From NCBI GenBank assembly GCA_905220665.1, contig CAJNAR010000017.1, positions 245,015 to 309,014 on the forward strand: a stretch of 64,000 nt of DNA, given 5' to 3'. The translations under genes and the position numbers were made by a program. The notes beneath the pieces were generated by a model, which worked only from the letters and a program-made list of their open reading frames with translations, made no database searches and was not told the DNA's origin. This document shows, in pieces, positions 23,973 through 35,500 of this stretch. The stretch is from Albugo candida (taxonomy: Eukaryota > Oomycota > Peronosporomycetes > Albuginales > Albuginaceae). Position 1 is the first letter of the stretch. Every line of letters begins with the position of its first letter.

Positions 23973-25486
23973 TCACTTGTAAGGAACGTAGTCCAAATCA
24001 TGACAATTGTCAAAATGCGGCATCCTCTGCATCGAATACCGCACCGATGGATCAATTCCGGTGAAATTCTTCCACTGCTCAAAAGTCCTTTTCCTTCCTA
24101 GAGTAAAGTCCTCTATCCTCGTGAGTTCGAAATCCATTTTTGTTACAGGAAGCCCTAAGGCGTATCGAATCCGACGATTGGACTTGAGCTGAATGGGGAA
24201 CCTGCTTTCCCAACTTATCTCCCATATGACATTGCGATTCTCATACCAATGGTATAAAGTATCTAGTCGTGGGACATAAAAATCGTAGCCACTTGTCCAT
24301 AGCCGTGCGGCTTTGGAGTATTCCTCACCATGGAATAGAAAGTGAGCGTACGGGTCACTTCGAACTTCTTTGACATTGCGACAGCTTCCAAAATTAAAAC
24401 CAGCGGCCATCTGTGATATAAGCAATGGTTTCGCTTGAGCGGGTTTCATTTCGATAAGCGCAGCACCATACTGCACCACAGCATCTTCATCAGAAGATTC
24501 GAGAGAAGCTTGACACATTGTTTGATGCAGATCCTTATTGTTGGTCATATTCATGAATTCAACTGGTTTTGGATAGACTGTGATAATCGCATTGGGATTT
24601 CCCGTTGCTTCCCATTCTGTGACAATAAGCTCATCCCAGGATGGGACGAAAACGATATGGGAATCGATATGTAAGCAGAAGTCTTCGTCCGTAATTGCTT
24701 CTTCCGCCTGATAACGTGCGTAGGTTGGACCCTATGATAGAGAATGTTGTATCGGTCATTTCGAGCTATGGCCAAGTACTCGTACCTTTGCATCTACGGC
24801 GTCAATTTGCTTCCATATAACTTGCGAAATTCGACAGCTTTCTCCTACCAAATTGCAATAGCTCTCGACACAGGTTTTCTCCCCATTCTCCACAGATATC
24901 TGATCGAAGATACTGACGCGTATTAAATCAGGCCTTGCTGCATTTCCAAACAAAGACTGCAAAGTCTCGCCACATCTACAATGTATGTGAGCAAATCGAT
25001 TGTGAACGCTACAAAATCACGTGCAAATGCTAACTACCGTTTGCTGTCACGATAATTCGCAATCAGAATCATAGTGCGTCGGCCTTTTACGACCTCATCC
25101 GACGCCAATGCTTCTGAGGGACGAATGATCGTACTGATGTTACCGTTGACCGTATGGAGCATATGTCTTACACGTGCGGTTTTCTTAAAGTACACTTCAG
25201 ATAACTGATCCACAGCTTGTAGATGTGTAGACTCATTGTAAAGGACTATCATGAACAAGACTGGAAATAAAAGGCACACGCCTATGTGAAGTTTCCACCT
25301 CCATGTCCGAATGACGCGATGATCTTTCATCATATTGCTCACTTTTGATGAAATGATTAAAAGTTGACGACGAATAAAAAGTGTCAAGGGAGAAGTCACC
25401 GTGTGACGATTGACAGAAATATGGACTAAAACCTCACTACATTTAGTCAGCATACCACTTTTTGTGCCGCAAAAACACGTGGCCAT
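23973..25486 (-). CDS. Membrane-anchored GlcNAc-transferase-like glycosyltransferase
   Basis: Three exons: 25486-25038, 24975-24786 and 24731-23973, with introns of 62 and 54 nt. All phases close, giving 465 residues. A type II signal anchor lies near residues 65-85 (LLFPVLFMIVLYN). The catalytic part shows the N-terminal ILIANYRD strand, CGETLQSLF, a DAKGPTYARYQAE segment, DEDFCLHIDSH (a DxD-like metal site), WDELIVTEW, MAAGFNFG and FHGEEYSKAARLWTSGYDF. These are the motifs of the PF11397 family, which includes Dictyostelium Skp1 GlcNAc-transferase Gnt1. Gnt1 itself is cytosolic, so the signal anchor suggests a Golgi enzyme acting on secreted or cell-wall proteins. The exact acceptor is unknown. 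Internal ATGs near the membrane segment (residues 52-53) are alternative starts. Confidence 0.85.
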
Positions 25487-25839
25487 CCCTTACATTATGC
25501 AAATGTACTCTAATGATCAAGGTGCAAGAGAGCCGTGCTCTTCATCGCAGTTACTGTACGAGTGTTCTACAGAGAAATACAACTGTTATTCAGATATTCA
25601 GTCGTCTGTCGACTCGATCTTCCATCTTCAAAGCAACTAATAAAGGCCGATCAGTCAACCAGTGTGCCCATTGGTGCAAGAATGGAACTGATTAGTACGT
25701 CTGAAGGCTCAACACAACTTCTAATTTGTCGTCAACGAACATTTATCGAATGCGGTCAAGTGTATTAAAAACAAATTCTCGCTTCTAGAAAATGTTTGGT
25801 CTTTAGACTTCGATGCTGGTGAGCAAATGCTCGTATTCT

Positions 25840-28051
25840 TCAAAATTCACATTGGCGGAGAAGATCATCGTTGCGAAGAAGATTCCGAAACCCAAGTCGA
25901 GGAATCTGGAGGCATTTTGTGCTGACATTGGGCACTGTCTTTAGCTCAAAGTCAGTCAGATACGCTTCGTCTTGCATCTTGAGGCAATCTAAGGCAAATA
26001 CACTTCCTATTTCACAATCCTGCTCTGTGTACGCAAAAAGGAATGAGGCAATATCGCAGGTATTTGACGACAATGTACCGATTTCTGATCCTTTTGCCAT
26101 TCTCACTCTTCCATGTAATAGAAGCAAACTGTAAGAGATCTCTTCATTGCGTCGCAGAATAATTTCATCCGAGCCATTGGCATTGTAATGTACAATCTCG
26201 CAATTCGCGAGGAAATTGGCCAGCTGGTTTATTGATAGCTTACTTCCGCTGCTCGTTACTGCTGAGAAAATGTTATCCGATAATTGAAGCTGCTTGGCAA
26301 GAGTCTCAACCTAAATGTGTGGTCACTTATTGAGTCAGAAAGTAATCTGGTATACAAGATCAATGAAGTCGTCACCGCTATCATTCCATCAGCGTTGAGA
26401 TCCCACTCGGAATGTTGCGCACTTTTACTGCTTCTAACGCTTAGTTGAGCTAGGTTCTTCTTCTCCTTTTCTTGAGAGATACCGGGTAAAAGTGCATTTA
26501 CTACATCTGACATTGTCACGATCCCCAGAAGCCTTGATGCGCCTCGGGTCTACGATGTGGTTTGATCACGATTCTACCTTTAAAATTCAACATTCATCGC
26601 TGCTTATAGATAGTACCTCTTTCATTGCCTTGGGCTCTTCCACAAGAATAGTACTTCTCCCAATGCTTTTAAATTTTTCCAGTAGTGCATTAAGACTACA
26701 ACTTCCATCCACACGAACAATATTTCTTTTTCTCCTCTGAATGACATCGATGACAGCGGTTTCTTTCTACAATGAAAGTAATATGTCGAAAGATGTTCGA
26801 TACGATGAAGAGAATGATACCGCTGGATCCAGTAAAATCAGATCTTTCAAATATAAGATGCCAATAATATCATCGGGAGATTCGTCAAATATCGGAACTC
26901 GCGAGAATCCACGCTGGCGTAATTCCTGAAGTAGAGTTGTAGTAATAACAGCTTGGCTGTGGATACAAAAACGGGTCAAGGACAACATCGAGAAAACAGC
27001 GACATCAAATAAGTAGTATGTAGTTGGTGCGGATATCGAAATTCTATAAATGCGGTCATTCTTCGTCATGATATCAGTGGCGATTCTATCATGATGTGTG
27101 AGCGCTGCTAGCAACAGCTGATTTTCATCGCCATCAATTATTCCTTCTTCACCGTGTATTTGGATCAGCTGCCGCATCTATTGGAATCCGATAAGTTCTA
27201 GATAATGAGCAAAAGAAGAAACCGCTCTCACCTGATTGTTAGTAAGCAGTGTATCCGTTTCTGTTCCAAGGAAGTGATCCAGAATCATGCTCACTGGTCT
27301 AGCAACGACATAGAACAAAAGAATCACGAATCGAACGAATGGAACCGATTTTCCACCGATTTCTGAGCAATCCAAATGTCAGATACGGTTGCAATGTAAT
27401 GCGAGCAATCAGTCACATACCGACAGCGTATTTACTGCAGAGAGATTGCGGTATTATCTCACCAAATATAACGATTAGAGCTGTGGAAACTAAAAATCCC
27501 CATACCCCTACAAGTACAAGTAAAATCCATCACTTCATTTGGAAATTCATAAGAATTACAAAACCAGTCGTCAAATCTGCTGCCACGATTGAAGCTAAAG
27601 AATTCACAGCGACACTTCCAAGTAATAAAGTTGTCAAAAGGAGATGGCCTTTGCTGCGTATTGTGATGATGGATTTAGCCGCTTTACCACGTTTTATTTC
27701 ATCCAAACTCGCTTCGTTGTCGTCGCCCACTTCAGCGAGTATTTTGAGTTCCGTCAAGTTGAGGGACATTAAGCCCAATCCAAGTCCGGCAAATAATCCA
27801 GATAAAACGAGTAGGCTTAAAAGTGCCAGAATTTGTCCAATAGTTTGACCATAACTGACCTGATCTTGCGTCTGAGGTGGACCTGATGCCATTTCTATCG
27901 CTTTTGTGGGCATATGCTCAAATATAGCGCCATTAAGATCTGGATAAGCTTTGACTCGACCAAGATCCGATATTTGTTGAGACACCACATCAGAGGTTGA
28001 GCCGTAACTGACCCCGTGCACGCAGCAAATGATAATCGCAGCAAAATGCAT
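25840..28051 (-). CDS. CNNM-type divalent-cation transporter (DUF21-CBS-cNMP)
   Basis: Seven exons: 28051-27565, 27507-27421, 27362-27232, 27177-26821, 26766-26617, 26549-26376 and 26310-25840. Introns are 54-67 nt and all phases agree, giving 618 residues. The order is a signal peptide (MHFAAIIICCVHG), an extracellular region, the DUF21/CNNM membrane domain (LSGLFAGLGLGLMSLNL, LLLGSVAVNSLASIV, IVIFGEIIPQSLCS), and the CBS pair (TDIMTKND, FSRVPIF, IIGILYLKDL; RLLGIVTMSDVV). It ends in a cyclic-nucleotide-binding-like fold (LANFLANCEIV, ISYSLLLHGRVRM). The family handles Mg2+ transport or homeostasis. The first CBS motif carries about 24 extra residues (around 26960-27040) compared with relatives. 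This could be a real insertion or an intron with unusual splice sites. Confidence 0.88.
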
Positions 28052-28081
28052 CAAAGAATTGACTATATTCGTAAATTGAGT

Positions 28082-29064
28082 CTACTTGTCACCTACTTGT
28101 GTATTTTTCATACTCTCTTCCGCTACTTCGAGAGCATTTTCAATAAAGTAATCTGTATCAAAGTCCTTGGAGTCCGAGCTGAAGCTAGCTCTGTACGTTA
28201 CATACAGCTGCTCATTTCCTTTTCTTGCAATAGATTTCAGGACCTTTAATATACTCTCGTCAGCGATCTTCCTCTCTTTCTCCAATTGTTTCAGCAAACG
28301 TAAAATTTTGGTGGATTCCTTCTCGTCAGCCTCCTTTGTCGAGCTTTCTTCTGAATCGTTTGCATCCGCAGTGTCTTTCGACAGATCTCTACTTTTTTCA
28401 GAAATTTCTGGTTTATATCCTATAATTCAAAGTGCAGTACACCGAGGAGAAGTATGATTATCGACTCATCACACCTTCAATGAGATGCGGTGATGCTTCC
28501 AAGCATGCTAAAAATGGCGCAATATCATCTTTAGATGGGACGAATACCGCCAAAGGCCTTCCCACAGCAACATCATCATCACTAGGATGTACGACTACAA
28601 AAGACACACGTAGATTTCTTCGTAAGTACGATTCAGCAAGTATCCGAGTTGCAACTTGGTACATATTTTAGCAACGTATCCTTCATCACCAGACTCCAAA
28701 GTGAACACGAGATCGGGTGTCTCGATCTGACATAACGGGTCGTTCTCCTTCAAGCAGTCACCTTCCTCTATGAACCATTCCCGCAATTTACATCCTACTT
28801 TTCCACTAGATGAAAGTTGCTTGTAATATATAAGGTGAGAAGATGATAGACGTCGATACTTGCAGGATAATGTACCTCAAAATGTAAATCCGGCATCCGG
28901 AGTTTAATGTGCGACGGCAGTGTTTCTTTCAATTCTGTCGTCGAGTAAAGTAGTTTGTTCTGTTCTCCTTGGCACGTTTGCAAACGTAGAATGGATCGAG
29001 AGACTGCATGTAAGCTATCCCGGGTCCAATGAGCTCGCGACGCAAAGAATCGACCTGCAAACAT
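28082..29064 (-). CDS. Mitochondrial lipoyl-like domain protein lacking the lipoyl lysine
   Basis: Four exons: 29064-28860, 28794-28663, 28594-28475 and 28419-28082. Introns are 65, 68 and 55 nt, giving 264 residues. The N-terminus (MFAGRFFASRAHWTRD) is rich in Arg, Ser and Phe and lacks acids early, as a mitochondrial presequence should. A biotinyl/lipoyl domain follows: KLRMPDL, then REWFIEEGD, LCQIET, SGDEGYVAKIF and VAVGRPLAVFV. At the beta-turn where E2 subunits have ETDKA, with the lipoylated Lys, this protein has ETPDL, so it cannot be lipoylated there. The rest is a charged, Ser/Glu/Lys-rich helical region. No peripheral-subunit-binding or acyltransferase domain is present. The family role is unknown to me. 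It may be a structural partner of a 2-oxoacid dehydrogenase complex. The first intron's donor was chosen by phase and is the least certain. Confidence 0.75.
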
Positions 29065-29238
29065 ATTGACCGTAATCGGATTTAAGCGCTTCAAATGAGT
29101 GGTACGCTTCTAATGGCGTTAAATTGATGCTTGAATGGATTTCAAAGTAAAGAATTGTTCCGCATTAATGATCGGAATCGACGCTGCTACGTCGCGTCAT
29201 GTATAGCAGTATCAAACGTCGCCAATGTTTCACGGGGA

Positions 29239-31074
29239 ATGGACTCGAGCAACGAAGTAGCTCCTGAAATAAGTTCTGATGAGGCGGAATATGAAAATGA
29301 GAGCTTTATTGAAAGTGATGTCGTAGAGGAGGAATTAGGACAGCACATTGCGCAAAAAACACCTGCATTTCACGCATCTGACGACAATAACAACGATTAT
29401 GAGGATGAGTTTGAGCAAGAGGACGTTTACAGCGCTGAATTCGAGACAGCGAACGCTGTACCGCCAGCTCACAGCGCTGATAATAATTCTGATTATGAGG
29501 ATTCCTTCGAGGTGGATAATGATTCTGATCCGCCGTCCAAGCACGATAAATCGTTACACGTGATTCCGCCTAAAGCAGCATTTGTAGCTCAAGCGTCAAA
29601 AATTGATCTCATGCAAAAAATCGCATCGACTTTGCAACTTGAATCTGACTTGGACGACGATAAAGCAAGTAGAAGCTCTCTATCGCTGCTCTTACGCAAG
29701 ATTGAAAGTAAGTATCAGGATGAACTCGAAGCTCTTCGTGAGCAAAACAGCGTACTTACGTGGCGTCAGCGAGAGCTGAAGCAACAATTTCGGTATTTGA
29801 AGGAAGAAGCAGATTTGCGCAAAAGTAAACTTGCCAAGAAAAGGAGCAGAGCGGGAGAGCGTCGTCATGAGCATAAAAGAGCGATGGAAAGACTTCAACA
29901 AACATTAGAGGAGACCGGGAATCGTCTCAAGATCGAGAAAGAAGAGACGCAACGGCTTCATGATGAAGAGCAGAGCTATATGCAGCGAATTGATGAGCTT
30001 TCACATCAACTTCGACGCATGGAAGAGCGGAATTTTGCATTAGCGGAGAATTTACAAAATAGTTTGAAAGATTTGCATGCCTGCAATCTGAAGTTTGAAG
30101 ACGCGGTGAACGATAAAATCTTCGCAGAAAAGAGGATGGAGGAATTGAGAACCGAACAGCATATAACTTTGGAGGTGTCAAAGCATAAGTATGAATTACA
30201 AATCGAAGAGCTTGAGAAAGGTTTGATAAAGGAAGCCCATGAAAGAATTGCCGAACGAGAAAACTTGCCAGACATCCATCAAATTGTTCTTGACGCAAAG
30301 TGCCGTCGACTCGAAGAGAAAGAGCAAGAAATCGATTTCAAACTACGACACGCCCAAGAGCAAATGGAACTCCAAACTGCAAAACAAGAGCAGGAAATTT
30401 GCCGGGTTCTGGAACGAGCCAAATTGGCAGAGGATCGAGCAGATCAAAAAGTGAGGCAGGAATTTGAAAAGGTGCGTCTCTGTGCCTTACAAACCGAGGA
30501 TCCAATGTACCTCATTGTATGCAATCAGATCACAAGAGAGCGTGACAGCATTGATGCTCAACGCCAAGAGCTACTACTCTCTATGATCAAAACAAATGCA
30601 CGCTGGGATGAAGAGCGTGGAAAACTCGAGGCATTACGCGCACAACTCGAAGTAAAACAACTGCGAGTCGTCGAAGAGCGAGCGGAAATCGATGCAAAAT
30701 CTCAAATTTTAGAAGAACGTACCGTCCGATTAGATAATCAAACAGCGCTTTTGCATGAGCGTAAACGGGAATTGCTTCAGCTCGGAAAAGAGACGTATGA
30801 GCGCTCACGCGTAGCAAATCATAAAATGAAACAAGTGACGCATAATGAGACCGAATTGCGACGATTACGGGAAAACGAGGACAAAGTGCACGAATTATCA
30901 CTCGAATGTGCAAAAAAGCAACAAGAACTCAAAGTTGAGAAAGCCACACTCGAAAAAGTTGCCTTACAATTGCAACAGGAACGTCTTCGGATCGTAAAGC
31001 AACGAATTGAGTCGCGTTATATATTTGATGGCGCTCGCAAATTGGATTGTTTTCGTACCGTTGCTCGCGGGTAA
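29239..31074 (+). CDS. Long coiled-coil protein (possibly ciliary, FBF1-like)
   Basis: Intronless, 611 residues from the ATG at 29239 (MDSSNEVAPEISS). Upstream in-frame codons lack an ATG. The first 130 residues are very acidic, with repeats of the type DNN(S/N)DYEDxFExD (three copies at about residues 50-95). From about residue 185 to 590 it is an almost continuous heptad-repeat helix rich in Glu, Gln, Arg and Leu. A block containing DPMYLIVCNQITRERD interrupts the heptads. Overall layout (disordered acidic head, C-terminal coiled coil) resembles Fas-binding factor 1 and other transition-fibre proteins, but coiled coils mislead and I treat that only as a suggestion. It is divergent from the lipoyl-like gene across 174 bp and converges on the START-FYVE gene. 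Confidence 0.75.
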   Translation: MDSSNEVAPEISSDEAEYENESFIESDVVEEELGQHIAQKTPAFHASDDNNNDYEDEFEQEDVYSAEFETANAVPPAHSADNNSDYEDSFEVDNDSDPPSKHDKSLHVIPPKAAFVAQASKIDLMQKIASTLQLESDLDDDKASRSSLSLLLRKIESKYQDELEALREQNSVLTWRQRELKQQFRYLKEEADLRKSKLAKKRSRAGERRHEHKRAMERLQQTLEETGNRLKIEKEETQRLHDEEQSYMQRIDELSHQLRRMEERNFALAENLQNSLKDLHACNLKFEDAVNDKIFAEKRMEELRTEQHITLEVSKHKYELQIEELEKGLIKEAHERIAERENLPDIHQIVLDAKCRRLEEKEQEIDFKLRHAQEQMELQTAKQEQEICRVLERAKLAEDRADQKVRQEFEKVRLCALQTEDPMYLIVCNQITRERDSIDAQRQELLLSMIKTNARWDEERGKLEALRAQLEVKQLRVVEERAEIDAKSQILEERTVRLDNQTALLHERKRELLQLGKETYERSRVANHKMKQVTHNETELRRLRENEDKVHELSLECAKKQQELKVEKATLEKVALQLQQERLRIVKQRIESRYIFDGARKLDCFRTVARG

Positions 31075-31171
31075 CAGTGAAATTCGTGTACTGCTTCCAG
31101 CAGAATGAAAGCAGAAATGAAAGAAAATGACAAAAATTGAGATTGATATAAATTAATTGCAAATGTCACAA

Positions 31172-32320
31172 TCAAAGGGAGCTGCAAGTGGATACATATG
31201 AGAATCCGAGTTGATCTTTCCGACTGCATCTTGATCGATAACAAGATTGATTGAAGAAAACTCTCTCATGCATTTCTAGCTCTCTATTGGCCTTTTCGTG
31301 GCGTTTTGCCTGAACTGTGCACACCAAACAGATTCGGAATTGCTTTTGTTTATGACGCAATAAAACTCTTCCGTTCACAAGTGCAGGCAGCTTTATTCCC
31401 TGAAATACGCTGCATTTAGAACAGATTACTTCCCCACAACATCGACAGTGATGACGGTATCGAAAACAGTTGAAAAGGCGATAACAGATGGCGCATTCCG
31501 ATCGCTCGTAATTGGGAATCCATAGTGTTGGATCGATCAAATGGATGGGATACTGTTGCCTCTGCGATACAAAACGTTTCATCTGATAGACACTAAACCA
31601 AAGATCCGATTCCGCAGTCAATTGCGCTAAAGAACTGTCCATTGGTTCTTTGTAATCGACACACAATATGTGATGCATTCTGACGACATTTGGCTCATTC
31701 TTCTTCACTCGGTAAATGTATGCGGACAAAACTTTGCCGCGTACGAAACCATACAAATTCTCTACAGAAGGGCACTCTGCAACGTGGATGGATCGCAGTA
31801 TCCTCACATAGCACTCATTTCCATCCTGATCGATCACCTTATCCTGAACATCAATACAACAAAAATCGCGGTCCGCTGTTGCCTGTGATTGTATACCCAA
31901 GACAAACCAGCGAAGACCAATGTATCTGTAAGGTGTCGCATCCGCGCGTGGGATAATAGTGGCCAGCGTTACCGCATGCAGAATCTGTGGATTGATCCGT
32001 TTCATAAAAGCTCGAAAGACAGCATCGTCGTCGACGGCACATATAGCAATCGCATCTTCCACTGAACCGTGATATTCGCTTAGACCGGAGAGGTGTACCC
32101 ACTTTCTCGATCTCATTTCAAACGGTGTGGTTTTCGACGAAGGACGAAACAACCGCACGTTCTTTTTCTTACGCACATATCGCCACTTCGAAGTCACTGT
32201 ATTCGCCAGTGCCATCACTTGCTCAATAATATTATGAGCGGTTCCTATATATTCAATACATCGATCGGGAGGAAGGGTATCATCGAGTCGGAATAATCGA
32301 GTCGGAATTTCAGGAGACAT
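31172..32320 (-). CDS. START-domain / FYVE zinc-finger protein
   Basis: Intronless, 382 residues. The N-terminal 230 or so residues have the character of the START-like lipid-binding domain found in many oomycete FYVE proteins (WVHLSGLSEYHGSVEDAI, YRYIGLRWFVLG, RDFCCID). A FYVE finger follows at about residues 270-335: WIPNYERSECAICYRLF, then RHHCRCCGEVICSKCS, with later Cys pairs RICLVC. The R(+)HHCRxCG motif and the paired cysteines for two zinc ions are present, so binding to phosphatidylinositol-3-phosphate on endosomes is expected. The WxxD residue is altered (WIPN). Genes of this type are strongly expanded in oomycetes, which supports the taxonomic guess. Confidence 0.85.
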   Translation of the reverse strand: MSPEIPTRLFRLDDTLPPDRCIEYIGTAHNIIEQVMALANTVTSKWRYVRKKKNVRLFRPSSKTTPFEMRSRKWVHLSGLSEYHGSVEDAIAICAVDDDAVFRAFMKRINPQILHAVTLATIIPRADATPYRYIGLRWFVLGIQSQATADRDFCCIDVQDKVIDQDGNECYVRILRSIHVAECPSVENLYGFVRGKVLSAYIYRVKKNEPNVVRMHHILCVDYKEPMDSSLAQLTAESDLWFSVYQMKRFVSQRQQYPIHLIDPTLWIPNYERSECAICYRLFNCFRYRHHCRCCGEVICSKCSVFQGIKLPALVNGRVLLRHKQKQFRICLVCTVQAKRHEKANRELEMHERVFFNQSCYRSRCSRKDQLGFSYVSTCSSL

Positions 32321-32570
32321 GCAGAATTCGATTGGCGACGAGAAATTCCTACCAAAATCACAACGGGATAGCTAATGACAGCACCGCATTCAAAAGATTG
32401 TTTCTATCAAGTCGTTCAGGCACGTTTTTACATGAACCAATGATGGAACATCCTTACACTAAGCTTTCAGCCTGTCTGCTGACAAAATCGGGAGAAGAAT
32501 GAAGTTGGGCTTTCTTTTTAGTGGTGTTAAGCCTTAGTTTTCGAGACAAGTGGTTAGATTGATCAGACAT

Positions 32571-35500
32571 TTACGTGATGACTGTGGGCGTAGTACGACC
32601 GGTTGCTTCCACGAGCTTGGATACAGTGAGCCCGACATCGATTAAAGGAGCTAGCGCTGTCGCAGCGTCTTGATCAAGATTTCCATTTGGTGATTCATAC
32701 TTTTCAATGTACATGCGAATAGTTGCACCAGCAACACCGGTGCCTGACAATCGGAAATTAACTCGCGAGCCATCTTCAAATATGTATCGAATTCCCTGAT
32801 GACGTGATACGCTTCCATCCACAGGATCTGAGTACGTGAATTCATCGGCTATTTTCACTTGGAATCCATTCATTTTTTGACCGATTATATTCTCAAATTT
32901 CACCATTTTCGCAAACATTGTCTCTGCTGCGGTTTTGTCGACATTTTCATAGTCGTATCGACAGTAGTAATTCCGCCCATACGTTTTCCAATGCTCACGC
33001 ACGATGCTTTCCACCGATACGAGAGGACCGTCGCCTTGTTTTGATGCGAGAATGGATAGCCATGCCAATACTGCCCACATTCCGTCTTTTTCACGAATGT
33101 GATTGGATCCTGTGCCGAAACTCTCTTCACCGCAGATAAATGGCGTGTAATCTTCTTTTCCATATATTTCTTTGGAATCCATTAAATTGCCGAAGAATTT
33201 CCAGCCGGTTGGCACCTCAAATAACGCAATTCCAAGTTTCTTCGCCACCAAATCAACCGCGCCACTAGTAGGCATCGACCGAGCAACACCACGTAAGCCT
33301 CTTTTGTTGAAAAATGGAATTATGTGCGCATTAGCAGCGATGATCGCCAAAGAGTCTGATGGTGTGACAAAGAATTTCGACCCCAAAATCATATTACGAT
33401 CTGCATCACCGTCGCAAGCGGCTCCAAAAGCAGGTGGATTCTTCTCCGTCGGTACCGGTTTCCCGTGGCAATCCAAGCCCATAATTTTGACCAATTCTTT
33501 AGCATATGTGAGGTTGGGATCTGCGTGACCTCCGTTAAAATCCTCCTTTGGAGTGTCATTCAAAAGACAAGAAGCCGATGCCCCAAGCTCATTCACAAAC
33601 ACACGATGGGCATATGGACCTTGGACGCCCCACATTGCATCATATACAAATGAGAAATCTTTGCGAGCGAATAGCTTCTTAATTGCTGCAAAATCAAAAA
33701 TCTTTTTGAGTAAATTCACATGGTCTTCTGTAGCGTCGAATATTTCAATTGTGATGGTACGACTTCTGTCTTCAGAGGCAAAGCACGTTTTACCAATCTT
33801 GGAGATATCAACATTGGGGAAATCTTTAGCAATCTTGAAACTCTGTATTGTCTTTGTATTGTTATAAATCTCATTCGTCAGTTTCTCCGGTGCTGGGCCT
33901 CCGTTCTCGCAGTTGTATTTGATACCGAAATCTTCGTCCGGGCCACCAGGATTATGACTCGCGGTGAGGATGAAAGCACCAAACGCCACACTTCCACCTT
34001 CGCGTTCACGAATGACAGCTGAGACTGCAGGAGTACTCAGCAGTCCATTTTGTCCCAGCCAGATGCGATCCACACCAGCGGCAACAGCCATTTTGATAAT
34101 AATTTGAATTGCTTCTTGGTTAAAGTATCGTCCATCACCGGAAACGACGAGCGTTCCACCATACAAATCACGAGAAGGTAATGCATCGAAAACACTTTGC
34201 ACAAAGTTGTGTAAATAATGGCCTTCCATAAATGTTTTCGTCTTTTTTCGAAGTCCAGAAGTTCCTGGTTTCTGATCGGGGATCGGAGATGTTTTCACAA
34301 CGGTACTTTTGAGCTTTCCGAGTCCCTTTTGTTCTGTCAAATCCACGGTCGTGTCTTTGTACGTGCCACTTGAAATCGTTTTTGGCTCACTGCTATTGTT
34401 CACCACGGTCACCTCGCCTTCGAAGACGACATCTGGAGCAAAGCAAACGTCACCAGTCACTTTTAGGCGACTACACTTGATCAACGATGGTGTATTGCCC
34501 CGCAGCGCCGCTTCCAGCTGTTGAACAAGCTTGAACGTCTTCGAATCCAATGCGACAATTGGCGCGACACCGTCACATTCTGGTGCCAGTATAGGACGAG
34601 AATCACTTGTTAGAACGTAAGCATCTGAGCGTAGTAGTAGCAAGTCATCACACTTTTTGACCGGGGCAAAGCGAGAGCGAGGAACACAGACAGCTCCTGC
34701 ACCAGCAAACGACTCAATCGCAGCTCCCATTGCGGTTTCCAGTTGGAAGACAGGAGTGGAAGAGGGATCTTTTGGTTCTACTGTCTTTGCATTTTTGATC
34801 ATTGGAAGACGAATAAGTCCACCTTGAGTCTCCAATTCTTCAGCAAGTTTGTCCAGACGAATCCACAAGTTGTTGGTATTAAAGAATCGATGCTTTTTGA
34901 TATCTTGAAAGTGCTTTTCATCATTACCCTCGCATTGTGCCGATTCTCTCAAAATTAACCGCCCATCCAAATTCCGTTTCGCCAAATGGCCTCCTTTCTT
35001 ATCGTTCTCCGTCCGTTCGCAGCACTCCATCAGGAACGGTTTGCCCGACTACACAGCATGAGAGCACATACGATTACAACTTGACCTGTCAGGTTACAAA
35101 CGTGTTGAGTACCTGAGCAAAGTACGTCAGCATGTCCAAGTCCATGCACGCACCCAGATTGTCCGAGTTTGACACAAACATATACTTGTATCCTTGCGAT
35201 AAAAGCTTTTCTAGTTTCCCAGACCCAGCAAGAGACGGATACAGGTCACCGTGACCAGGAGGACACCATTCCTTGGATGAGTTGAGCGAATACGTTGCGG
35301 GTGCCAAAGTGCTTGCATCAACTTTCGGTACTTTGTTTTGTAACAGTTCGAGCTCTTTATCGTCAACAAGTTCAGGGTATTTTTGTAAATATTCCAAAGT
35401 ATCGGCGCTAGTACTGAAACTGTTCATTAAAACGAAGCGGACGTTGGAGTGATGCACTTGACGTAGCTCCATCACCTACGCGTCAAAATCAAGTACTAGC

